From: an uncultured Bacteroidales bacterium | GTDB lineage: Bacteria; Bacteroidota; Bacteroidia; Bacteroidales; F082 | Reading direction: 5' to 3' | Assembly: GCA_905233685.1 (NCBI GenBank) | Contig: CAJOEZ010000033.1 | Span: 1-53,869, forward strand | Length of the DNA: 53,869 nucleotides | Shown here: positions 8,129 through 16,501 of the stretch, piece after piece | Layout: every line of letters starts with the position of its first letter | Numbering within the stretch: the first letter of the stretch is position 1 | The notes under the pieces: generated by a model | What the model saw: only the letters and a program-made list of their open reading frames with translations | What the model was told of the DNA's origin: nothing | Databases searched by the model: none | Made by a program: the position numbers and the translations under genes

Positions 8129-9583
8129 TTATGGACGATACTGATACGCTCCCAAATCGGGCATCCCGACGCGCGAAACGCCGTCCAAGTCGTAAGGCAC
8201 TTCATTGCCGAACAGCGGATTGCCCACGCCGATGACAGGCGAAGCGATGCTGTCGATGTGGAGGTCGTTGGTTCGGGTGTTGGCGAAATAGGGCTCCAGA
8301 TTGAACAAACAATGGCTGAAACCCGCCGTCGCATTGGCGTACTTCTCCGTTTTGATTAGGCAGTGGTCGAAACGGAAGGTGGAATCGGCATCAGGGCCAA
8401 ACGCCGTGACAAATTCGTCTTTTTCGGTTCCGTAAACAATGCAATTATCGACTTCCATGTTGAACGGATAGTAGAAAATCTCCTGGGTTTGGCCGTCCTT
8501 GGCACGGTTGAGCACGGTCAAGGCGGTACTGTTTTTGTGTTCGTTGCCGCTCCAATAATTGGCGATGGTTCCGTGTACAAAGCGGTAGTCGCCGCCAAAG
8601 GCCCACACGTTGCCCATGCCGCAGTTGGCAATCATAAAGTTCTTTGCCTCAACGGGGTAAAGGACGGAATATAGCCCGTAGGCACTCATGTTTTCGATGA
8701 CGGTGTTGTCGATGCGCAAGGCGCATTCCGTGACTTTTAACATCGATTGGCAACTCAGTCCAACGGTGCCATTGCGGATGTTGGCGTGGCTGATGCGGTG
8801 GTCGGCACCGGCGCGACCGTCCAAAAGCAGAATTTGCTCCCATTGGCCGGGCGTGTCCTTGTAATAGGCCTCCAAGCGGTCGCCTTGGATGACGACAGGA
8901 TTCTCCGCCGTGCCGTCGATGATGAGTTGGCCGTCGCTCCACGAGAGGATACCGCTGCCTTGATGGCAATAGACCTTAGTGCCTGCCTCGATTCTCAAAG
9001 TTCCGTAACTATTGATGAGGGCGCACCCGTAAATGACATAAGGCAGTTCAGGAGTCCAGACGGTGGTTTCGAGGCTGTCGGCCACGATTTTATACTTGCC
9101 TTGAATGGCGCTTGTCACCTTGTCGCCGACGATGTAAATGGCGTTTTGTCCCCATGCCAAAAGTTTGATTTTCTGAATGTTGCCATTTGTTACAAATTCC
9201 AGTTCGTCCTCTACGACAAACGGCGAGTTGAGGTCGTTCGGATTGATGGTGACACGCATAAAGGAATAAAGGCTGTCTTTAGCGGGGATGATTTTGTCGT
9301 AAAACTCAATGGCGTTTTCTCCGTCAAGGTTGATGCGGAAAGGAGACTCCTCACCACCCACGAGACGTATGGAGCTGATTTTAAGGTCATCGCTATACGG
9401 GTTGTAAACCATCAGATGATGGGTAGCCGAACCTAATGTGGTAAAAACTGTGTCGAACAAGACGGTATCCGTTGAAAACGAGAGCTTTAGATTCGAATCC
9501 GGATTGATGGGGTTGACTTTTTTGCACGAGTATCCGAGGAGCAGAAAAGCCGAAAGTATGAGGAGGCAGTAGCGCTTTTTCAT
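8129..9583 (-). CDS. beta-helix lipoprotein of unknown function
   Basis: Predicted lipoprotein of 484 residues. The start at 9583 gives MKKRYCLLILSAFLLLGYSC with the lipobox Cys at 20. The frame is open further upstream, but that stretch crosses the promoter. An N-terminal Ig-like domain follows (FDTVFTTLGSATH at about residues 45-57, a pattern seen in choice-of-anchor-type domains). After about residue 190 the short repetitive beta turns (YGTLRIEAGTKVYCHQGSG, LSWSDGQLIIDGTAENPVVI) resemble a right-handed parallel beta-helix. The C-terminus (VGMPDLGAYQY) is typical of beta-helix proteins of Bacteroidales. The ligand is unknown. The -7 box at 9603-9610 drives it. Confidence 0.8.
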   Translation of the reverse strand: MKKRYCLLILSAFLLLGYSCKKVNPINPDSNLKLSFSTDTVLFDTVFTTLGSATHHLMVYNPYSDDLKISSIRLVGGEESPFRINLDGENAIEFYDKIIPAKDSLYSFMRVTINPNDLNSPFVVEDELEFVTNGNIQKIKLLAWGQNAIYIVGDKVTSAIQGKYKIVADSLETTVWTPELPYVIYGCALINSYGTLRIEAGTKVYCHQGSGILSWSDGQLIIDGTAENPVVIQGDRLEAYYKDTPGQWEQILLLDGRAGADHRISHANIRNGTVGLSCQSMLKVTECALRIDNTVIENMSAYGLYSVLYPVEAKNFMIANCGMGNVWAFGGDYRFVHGTIANYWSGNEHKNSTALTVLNRAKDGQTQEIFYYPFNMEVDNCIVYGTEKDEFVTAFGPDADSTFRFDHCLIKTEKYANATAGFSHCLFNLEPYFANTRTNDLHIDSIASPVIGVGNPLFGNEVPYDLDGVSRVGMPDLGAYQYRP

Positions 9584-9602
9584 GACCAAGATTTTAAAAT
9601 GG

Positions 9603-9610
9603 CAAAGGTA
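9603..9610 (-). promoter_or_regulatory. -7 box for beta-helix lipoprotein gene
   Basis: On the minus strand TACCTTTG matches TAnnTTTG, 19 nt before the start codon. It is arranged divergently with the box at 9648-9655. Confidence 0.7.
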
Positions 9611-9647
9611 AACTTTTATCTGATACGGCGGGAAACGGAATTTATTG

Positions 9648-9655
9648 TATTTTTG
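9648..9655 (+). promoter_or_regulatory. -7 box for outer-membrane-like protein gene
   Basis: TATTTTTG matches TAnnTTTG, 16 nt before the ATG at 9672. An in-frame TTG at 9645 overlaps this box and is rejected as a start for that reason. Confidence 0.7.
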
Positions 9656-9671
9656 CACAAAATTTAAAGCA

Positions 9672-10232
9672 ATGAAACGTTTTGCAATTATCGCGGCAAT
9701 GGCCCTCATGATGTTGGGCTTTTGCGGAAAGGCTTCGGCGCAGTTTTCGTCCGATGTGCCTGATTTGAAAGGGAAAATGATTTACGGCGGAAACTTTGGT
9801 TTCGGCATTTCGGGCTCGGGCTATTATCTCAATTTGTCCATCGCGCCACAGGTAGGCTATCGGGTCTTTAATCCTTGGGAGATTGGTGTGCGCGGCATCT
9901 ACAACCTGCAATGCTACTTCGACCGTTATGAATTTTATCATTATTTCGGTGTGGCACCATATACTAACGTTCAGTTTTTCAGGGGATTATTCATCCATGT
10001 AGAGGACGAGGTGACGTACGGCTTTTCGAGCTGGAACCACCAAACCTCGCAAGGAAAATGGTTCAACACGGTCTTCGTGGGCGGCGGCTACCGTCAGTAT
10101 TCCTATTCGGGCAGTTTCGTCTATTTCATGGTGCTTTACAATCTCTCTTGGGGACTCAATCTTCCCAATCTTCCCGGTGCCTGGGAAACGCCTTATGCTC
10201 CCTTTGTAATTCGCGTCGGCTATTGCTTTTAA
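9672..10232 (+). CDS. small outer-membrane beta-barrel-like protein
   Basis: Exported protein of 186 residues. The signal peptide is residues 1-24 (MKRFAIIAAM...KASAQ), and the rest alternates aromatic and small residues in strands typical of a small outer-membrane barrel (YGGNFGFGISGSGYYLNLS, VFVGGGYRQYSYSGSFVYF). It ends in Phe (RVGYCF), as outer-membrane barrels usually do. No enzyme motif is visible. It may be a structural or porin-like protein; the function is unknown. It converges on smpB, and the whole gap between them is filled by a heptamer array. Confidence 0.75.
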   Translation: MKRFAIIAAMALMMLGFCGKASAQFSSDVPDLKGKMIYGGNFGFGISGSGYYLNLSIAPQVGYRVFNPWEIGVRGIYNLQCYFDRYEFYHYFGVAPYTNVQFFRGLFIHVEDEVTYGFSSWNHQTSQGKWFNTVFVGGGYRQYSYSGSFVYFMVLYNLSWGLNLPNLPGAWETPYAPFVIRVGYCF

Positions 10233-10233
10233 T

Positions 10234-10309
10234 CAGTTGGCAGTTGGCAGTTTGCAGTTTGCAGTTGACAAAATAACTGGTAACTGAAAACTGGTAACTG
10301 GTAACTGAA
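10234..10309. repeat. inverted heptamer array (CAGTTnn / nnAACTG)
   Basis: The left half has five 7-nt units of the form CAGTTKG. After a short spacer the right half has about five units of the form ACTGRWA, whose reverse complement again gives CAGTT every seven bases. The two halves can fold into a long imperfect hairpin. It fills the complete gap between two converging stop codons and may act as a terminator for both. Confidence 0.8.
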
Positions 10310-10311
10310 CA

Positions 10312-10767
10312 CTAAAACATTCTCTCCAGTTCTCGCTTAGAATCCTTGGTTTTCAGGCTTTCGCGCTTGTCGTAGTAATGTTTGCCTCGGGCGAGGGCGA
10401 TGTCTAATTTGGCCAAGCCATTCTCATTGATAAATAAGGTGACAGGCACGATGGTGAAGCCTTTTTCCTGCACTTTGTTCTTCAGTTTGCGCAGTTCGCG
10501 GGCGTTGAGGAGGAGCTTGCGGTCACGCTTCGGGTCGTGGTTGTTGTAGGTGCCTTGCGCGTATTCGGCAATGTGCATTCCAATGACAAACAGCTCGTTA
10601 CCCTTAAAACTGCAATACGAATCTGCCAAGCTCGCCTTGCCGCCTCGAATCGACTTGATTTCCGTTCCAGTCAATACGATGCCTGCTGTGAGCGTCTCCA
10701 CGAGGAAGTACTCAAACGAGGCGCGCTTGTTCTTTATCGTGATGTTATTTGTGTTCTTTTTTTCCAT
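10312..10767 (-). CDS. smpB: SsrA-binding protein SmpB
   Basis: SmpB, 151 residues, binds tmRNA and delivers it to stalled ribosomes for trans-translation. Visible signatures are the N-terminal [37 protein letters not shown], and the basic C-terminal tail ([19 protein letters not shown]) that mimics the codon-anticodon helix. The length is normal for the family. The start at 10767 (MEKKNTNN) is chosen because the open frame upstream has no SmpB-like sequence and crosses the promoter. The leader is only a few bases long. No tmRNA gene was seen in this window. Confidence 0.97.
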   Translation of the reverse strand: MEKKNTNNITIKNKRASFEYFLVETLTAGIVLTGTEIKSIRGGKASLADSYCSFKGNELFVIGMHIAEYAQGTYNNHDPKRDRKLLLNARELRKLKNKVQEKGFTIVPVTLFINENGLAKLDIALARGKHYYDKRESLKTKDSKRELERMF

Positions 10768-10775
10768 TGCGGCTG

Positions 10776-10783
10776 CAAAAGTA
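10776..10783 (-). promoter_or_regulatory. -7 box for smpB, very close to start codon
   Basis: TACTTTTG on the minus strand ends 8 nt before the smpB ATG. With transcription normally starting about 5-6 nt after this box, the leader would be about 2-4 nt. Confidence 0.7.
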
Positions 10784-10814
10784 AATAATTTCGGCGAAAC
10801 TGGCCAAAAAAGCG

Positions 10815-10822
10815 TACTTTTG
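10815..10822 (+). promoter_or_regulatory. -7 box for aroC, probably leaderless mRNA
   Basis: TACTTTTG ends 5 nt before the aroC ATG at 10828. The predicted transcription start therefore falls on or next to the start codon. It is divergent from the smpB box, with only 31 nt between them. Confidence 0.7.
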
Positions 10823-10827
10823 TCGCT

Positions 10828-11787
10828 ATGAATACCATAGGATACATTTTCAGACTGACCACTTTCGGCGAGTCGCACGGCGCGGCCATCGGTGGCGTTA
10901 TCGACGGCTGCCCGTCACAACTCAAATTGGATTTTGATTTCATTGATAAAGAGCTAGATAGGCGCAAAACCGCACAAACTTCAACCGCCTCTCAGCGCAA
11001 AGAACCCGACCGAATCGAGTGGCTTTCGGGCCTGCTCGATGGCGTTACTTTAGGTACGCCGATTGCTTTCATGGTACGCAATGAGGACTGTAAACCAGCC
11101 GATTATGAGGCTTTGAAAGATGTTTATCGTCCTTCGCACGCCGATTTCACCTATGAGCAGAAATACGGTCTCCGCGACTGGCGCGGTGGCGGCAGAGCCT
11201 CGGCGCGAACGACTTTGCCCATCGTGGTGGCTGGTGCTATTGCCAAACAGATTCTGAAAGGCAAAGGCATCCAAATCGTTGCCGAAGTAACCGAAATGGG
11301 TGATGCGGAACAAGCTAAAAATGAAGGCGATACGGTGGGCGGTATTGTGGAATGCCGCATTATCAGTGCACCGGCTGGTTTGGGCGAGCCGATGTTCGGC
11401 AAGTTCTCCGCCGAGTTGGCCCATGCCCTATTCAGCCTGCCCGCCGTGAAAGGCTTCGAAATTGGCGACGGTTTCGCTTTGGCCAAGATGAAAGGCTCTG
11501 AAGCCAACGACACTTTTATCAATAAGGCAGGCCGAATTACCACTCCGACCAATCATTCGGGCGGCATCCAAGGCGGTATCAGCAATGGTAATGACATCGT
11601 TTTCCGCGTGGCTTTCAAGCCCATCCCGAGCATCGCAAAGCCCCAGAAAACCGTGAATCGGGCTGGTGATCCATGTGAAATTGCCATCGAAGGCCGACAT
11701 GACGTATGTGCCTTGCCCCGCGCCGTGGTTTTGGTGGAGGCTTTGGCGGCTATGGTGACGGTGGATATGGAACGATTGGCGCGTTAG
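10828..11787 (+). CDS. aroC: chorismate synthase with shortened central loop
   Basis: Chorismate synthase converts 5-enolpyruvylshikimate-3-phosphate to chorismate, the last common step of aromatic amino acid synthesis, using reduced FMN. Family signatures are present: FGESHG near the N-terminus, [14 protein letters not shown] and [14 protein letters not shown] (about residues 92-131), [10 protein letters not shown], and [11 protein letters not shown] near the end. The protein has 319 residues against the usual 350-360. About 30 residues normally lying between the VTEMGD strand and GDTVGG are replaced by a short AEQAKN link, and the C-terminal tail is short. All active-site motifs remain, so it may be functional. 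The start at 10828 lies just behind the -7 box. Confidence 0.93.
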   Translation: MNTIGYIFRLTTFGESHGAAIGGVIDGCPSQLKLDFDFIDKELDRRKTAQTSTASQRKEPDRIEWLSGLLDGVTLGTPIAFMVRNEDCKPADYEALKDVYRPSHADFTYEQKYGLRDWRGGGRASARTTLPIVVAGAIAKQILKGKGIQIVAEVTEMGDAEQAKNEGDTVGGIVECRIISAPAGLGEPMFGKFSAELAHALFSLPAVKGFEIGDGFALAKMKGSEANDTFINKAGRITTPTNHSGGIQGGISNGNDIVFRVAFKPIPSIAKPQKTVNRAGDPCEIAIEGRHDVCALPRAVVLVEALAAMVTVDMERLAR

Positions 11788-11808
11788 CCAAGAGATGAAA
11801 CAAACAAG

Positions 11809-11843
11809 AAAAAGCCGGTGGCCTTTATGACTACCGACTTTTT
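11809..11843. terminator. bidirectional terminator between aroC and C10 peptidase gene
   Basis: AAAAAGCCGGTGG pairs with CTACCGACTTTTT, allowing mismatches, around a loop of about 9 nt. An A run lies on one side and a T run on the other. It can end the plus-strand aroC transcript and the minus-strand peptidase transcript. Confidence 0.75.
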
Positions 11844-12068
11844 CATCGTATGCATCGAAAAAGCTTATTCTTTCACGAAGCGTAAGCTGACGTTGCCACA
11901 ACGAATCAGGTACAATCCGTTGGCCAATTCGCCGATGCTGATTTCGCTGTCGGAACTGGCTGTCACAACCTTCACCAAGTCGCCGAGGCTGTTGAAAATC
12001 AGCACTTCGCTGTTGGCCTCAAGGCCGGCGATGCGGATGGCGTCCTTGGCAGGATTGGGATAGAGGCG

Positions 12069-12594
12069 TGCCACGGAAGCAGACAACGTAAGGCTCGGCA
12101 AAGCTGCCGACGACGGCGTTGGTCTCGTATTGCAGAGACGCAACACATTGCGTCTCCACCTCGCCCGTCTCGGCGTTGTAAAGGCCGAAATGCAGTTCAG
12201 CGGCCTCGTCTCCTGCCACAGTCAGGAAGGCGATGTAGCGGTTGAGCGGTTCCACATAGAGCAGTCTCGCGCTGCCGCGCACCTCGCCGTTGGCGAAGGC
12301 GGCCAGCTCATAGTGTTCGCCTTGCAGTTCTTCGCCGTCAAGCTCGACGATGGCCATCACGCTCATGTTGTCGGGATAGGCGTTCAGGTTGGGCTGCCAG
12401 TGGTTGTTCTCGGTGGTCTGGTTGGCCTTCAGGTCTTCCTTCGAGCCGCCGTTGGGGTAGGTCAAGGTGACGGAACTGCTGTTGTTCGACTTGTACATCA
12501 GGCCCATGCCTGGGTTGAGCGTGGTCAGCGAGCCGTACCAGCCGTAGCCCGCGAGATAGGTCGCATAGCCGTTGTTCTGCGACTTCAGCATGTC
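12069..12594. repeat. block of near-identical DNA shared with 16764-17291
   Basis: By eye most positions of this roughly 526-nt stretch match 16764-17291 in the neighbouring gene, in the same orientation. Both encode the second half of the WNWWS-type module plus the following beta module (AYPDNMSVMA...NRYIAFLTVAGDEAAEL). The left edge of the match coincides with the second frameshift junction of the C10 gene (about 12073), and the right edge lies next to the first (about 12604). Confidence 0.8.
12132..12159. repeat. GTAG/CTAC-type palindrome inside C10 gene
   Basis: A 28-nt palindrome with arms GAGACGCAA and TTGCGTCTC. It is the same type as those at 16828-16855 and 34853-34880. On the coding strand it encodes the VETQCVASLQ stretch of the beta module. 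Confidence 0.75.
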
Positions 12595-12818
12595 GCCGCT
12601 CTCACGCTCATGCTCGCGTTCACCGGATAGCCCACCCACGTCCAACCGCTCGTGAGCGTCACGGGATGACTCGCCGGATTGGCCGCATTGCCCGAGAGAC
12701 TCACCGTGCAGGCAGCATCAGCCTTCACTTGGTAAGTGCACTCGTTGTTGATACTTGTCAGCGAGCCGTACCAGCCGTAGCCCGCGAGATAGGTCGCATA
12801 GCCGTTGTTCTGCGACTT
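12524..12818. repeat. pair of identical 62-nt direct repeats
   Basis: Positions 12524-12585 and 12757-12818 are identical over 62 nt and encode KSQNNGYATYLAGYGWYGSL and flanks, once in each half of the WNWWS-type module. The first frameshift of the C10 gene lies between the two copies. Confidence 0.9.
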
Positions 12819-15800
12819 GATCATCACGCCGTGGGTGCCCAAACCGTTCTCAAGGCTTTGGAGGCTGTTCGCGCCGTCCAGCTCCACATAGCCACTCCAC
12901 CAGTTCCAGCCACTGGTGAAGCTGGTGGTCTGCGTGACCGCACCGCCGCCGCCACCCGTGTAATAGAAGGTGGTCTTGGGCAGGAAGGATGATGCCGTGG
13001 GGGTCACGTTGGCCAAGCTGGTAGTGTTTGAACCGTAAATCGCGGCCCCAGTATGGCCTGTCTCACCGATGAACCAAATGTTCTTGTAGCCGGCGTCGGT
13101 GGTGTTGTCGCAGCCCACCAACAGGTTGCCTCCGTTGTAGTTGAAGGGTGTCGTGAACAAGATGGTCACCTCGCCGCCGTTGCCTGCCGCCGTGAAGTCA
13201 ACCGTTCCGTGATACACGATCTGGGCCGTGCTCTTGTCGACGAAGTTGGTCAGCGTGGTCCCAGAGACCTCCTTCAGATAGAAGTCAATCTCCGACACGG
13301 ACGAATAAGGGATGTAGTCCGAATTGGTGTAATACTTGATAGCCGTGATTTGGCCGCCGCTCATGGCCGTCAGCTCAGAAGCGGGCATGATGTGCTGCGC
13401 GCGGGTGAAGTCATCAAAGTAGTACACGTACATCGGGATCTTGTTGCTTGTTTCCGTGGCGGAAGGATAGACGGTCAGCTGCGGGCCAGTAGGCGGTATC
13501 ATCTGGAAGTGGGCCACGTATGTGCCGTCGCTCGTCGCGGTGAAGGTGTAGGTAGGGTTGGTGGAGACCTGCGTGCCGTTCTTGGTCCAGTTCACGAAGT
13601 TGTAGCCTGTGTTGGGCGTAGCCGTCAGGGTGACCGAAGTTCCTTCGTTATAGGTGCCGCCGCCCGTCACCGTGCCGCCCGACGATGGGGCGGCCGATGC
13701 CGTGATGGTGTAGGTCGGGATTTGGATGAAGCAAAAATCATCGATAAACCAATTATGGGCGTAGGTGCCCTCATATTTGAAGGCGATGTTGACATAATGG
13801 CCCGAATAGGACGACAGGTCAATCTCATAGTTTGTCCAACTAGGGCTGTATGCTGGGTCGACCCAGATCTCGGTGTAATCATAAGTGCTTGGGGTGCCGC
13901 TTTTGTCAACGGCAATCAACACACTACTCTTGCGTCCCGGTCCAGAATAGGCGCATCTTGAGTTGAAACTCAGCTTGTAACCATGGTCCTCAGACAGCCA
14001 AATCTTCGGGCTGATAAGCCAACCCACCTGCTGTATGCCCGACTGTCCGTATGGATGGTAAGCGCATTGGGAATCACTGTCCCACTGCCAGCATCTTGAA
14101 CCACCGCTCCTGTCTTGATCGATGATGTACCAGCAACCTCCGAGTCCCGAATTGAAATTTTCGCTGTAGGATGTACTAAAACTACTACATGGTGACCAGC
14201 CCTCAGAGATGTTCACATTATCAATGAACCAGTTGTGGGCACAGGTACCTTCATACTTGAAAGCGATGTGGACGAAGTGCCCTTGGTATGCCGAAAGGTC
14301 AATGGTGTAGGTCGTCCAGTCGCTGCTATAGGCTGGATCTTCCCAAATCTGCGTGAAGTTCCCAGGATAGGGTACGCCCTCGATGTCGACTGAAATCCAC
14401 ACGCTGTTCTTCATTCCCGTTCCACTTTCGGTGGAGCCCGAACGGAAACTCAACGTGGTGTAATCGCGCCCAGGTTGCAAGAAAAAGCCCTTGCTGATGA
14501 GCCATCCCACTTGAGGCTTGTCTTGCTGGCCAAAGGGGTGGTAGGCACTTTGGTTCGATTCCCTCCACTGCCAACATCTGTTGTCACCACTCTCGTCGCC
14601 GTCAATGATATACCAACAACCGTTTATGTATGAATCAAAGCTGTCGGTGAAGGGTAGCGGTGTATTGTCGGAACAAGGCGCCCATGTTTGAGTGATGTTG
14701 ATGTCGTCAATATACCAGGTGTGTCCGTTAACGCCAGCGTATTTGAAAGCGAAGTAAACAATTTGTCCTTGATAATCATCAATATCGATAGTGACATCCT
14801 TCCAATAGGCTGAAGGGCTGTTTTGCGTCCAAATCTGTGTAAAGTCGCTCGGAAGTGGAACCGAGGTAAGAGTCCCAACATGCACAAAAACGCCTTCAAA
14901 TTGATAATCTCCAGCAAACTGCTCGTAAGTCTTGAATGTCAGTGTGCTTGCATCGCGTCCAGGCTGTATGAAAACAGGGGGCAGGAAGAGCCAGTCATTG
15001 ACATCATTGGTTGGATTATATGGTCGTACAGCACACATGTTGCCCGTGGCGGGATTGACCGTACCATCGGAGGTATGGGTGGTCCAAGAGGAACGGAAAA
15101 AGTGCAAACCATTTAGGTAATCATATTTAGTAAGGCACTCAAATTCAGTCTCTCCGGCCTCGAAGTCCTCGTGATAAGGCAGAGAGTGGAGATAGTTTCC
15201 ATCTTCGCAAAGGGGATGGATTTCGAAAATGGCATCATTGTCGCCGTTATAATCGCCGCCAGGGTTCAAAGCTCCGAGGGCGTAATAGTCATTGCTGTCT
15301 CCATACCAGCCCCAGTTGAAGTGCAGTTCGTTGTTTGAATTGTAGCCATCGCAAATGAAAGAGTGGGTTGTGCTTCCGTATTGCACAGGACGGCCTTTGT
15401 TAAGGTCTTTTTTCAACATAGAGAGCCAATCGCTATCGCTATAGTTCGCCTTTAATTCATAATGCAAATCCGAGGAGTATTTGAAATAAGTCTCATAGGC
15501 ATCGTCTGCTCTGTTGTTATGCGAACCAGAACTTGTGGGACCGTAGTTCATGTCAACCGATACGCCGCAATGCCACATTAATGTAGCTATGGCGTTGTTT
15601 TGCGTAGTCGTTGACGTAGTGTATAATTCATCGGGCATATTGTCATAATCGTAGGTGGCGTTGGCAAAATTGACATACTGGGGCTGACTGGGATAGTTGT
15701 TTGGAGTGTAGGAATGCGAGCTTGTGCCCGATGTGGGATAGCGCCAATAGCGCATGATTTGGCTCATGGATGTGGCTACACAGCCCGTTATCGCATGACC

Positions 15801-16364
15801 GTTGGGACCCTGGGAATCCGTTGGACAGAACTTGTTATACCAATAACCATTGGAACCTTGTCCCCATTTGGAAGTCAACAGTGGAGCCACCGCAGAGGCA
15901 GTAGCGCGGTCGTCACGGACGAGGCCGTTGGCCTGAACGATTTCCCATTGGTGAGCCACGGTGTCCAAGGCGGGCATGCCGCTATTGATACCGATTTCAA
16001 TCTGCTTGACGAAGCCTTGCAGATACTCCTCCAAGGCGGGAGCGTGGTCGTTCACATTGAACTGGTGTGTGGCCGACTGGCCAAGAATAGGCGTGGCGCA
16101 GTCGTCAGCCGAAACGATGACGAAGCAGCTCGGCCCATTAAAAACATAAAATGCGGCGACACCGCTCTCGGTGCGGTAGGTGGTGGCTAATTGCAGTTCT
16201 TTGTCGTTGGCCACCTTGGCGGTGGTGTTCGCTCTGAGGTACTTGGCGCCCACTTGACGGGCGGTTTTCAAGTCCACTGGATTGGCACTTGCGGCAAAAG
16301 CCGTGGCCAAAAGAAGCATTAAAGTAAAAAATCTTTTCATAAAGCTATGTATTTAGAGTTGCTG

Positions 16365-16372
16365 CAAATGTA
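16365..16372 (-). promoter_or_regulatory. -7 box for C10 peptidase gene
   Basis: TACATTTG on the minus strand matches TAnnTTTG, 24 nt before the start codon at 16340. Confidence 0.7.
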
Positions 16373-16438
16373 GGAAATAAATACGTTTGTCGATGAAAAC
16401 ATTCAGAAAAAATCGTGTCCTTCCCTTTCAACAAAGTC

Positions 16439-16468
16439 GTAGGGCTGCCAAAACTTTGGCAGCCCTAC
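16439..16468. repeat. 30-nt perfect palindrome with GTAG/CTAC ends, possible terminator
   Basis: GTAGGGCTGCCAAA pairs perfectly with TTTGGCAGCCCTAC across a 2-nt loop. It lies 34 nt beyond the stop of the 2058-residue protein gene. There is no clear T run on the minus strand, so it is better described as a REP-like palindrome that may also stop transcription. Confidence 0.75.
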
Positions 16469-16501
16469 AAACGTTGCATCATTAGAAACGTTGCTATTGG
16501 G

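Larger units (their letters stand above)
11865..16340 (-). pseudogene. C10 (streptopain-like) peptidase, T9SS cargo, two frameshifts
   Basis: Secreted C10 cysteine peptidase. Residues 1-19 are a signal peptide, then a Spi-like prodomain to about 150. The catalytic domain is about 151-378, with Cys187 (TGCVATSM), His326 (THSFICDGY) and the HFNWGWYG motif (343 region). Three jelly-roll/cleaved-adhesin-like domains follow, then an InlB B-like repeat, a PKTTF-type module and the first half of a WNWWS-type module. The frame breaks at about 12604: about 28 nt are missing compared with the paralogous module, and a stop follows at 12585. The second frame runs to about 12073, where about 32 nt are missing. 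The third frame gives the T9SS sorting domain (LYPNPAKDAIRIAG) to the stop at 11865. Without repair the product keeps the enzyme but loses its sorting domain. Assembly error is an alternative. The signal peptide and -7 box are intact. Confidence 0.85.

Noticed and set aside
10234..10309. CRISPR-like array
   Set aside because: Units are only 7 nt with no spacers of 30-40 nt and no cas genes nearby.
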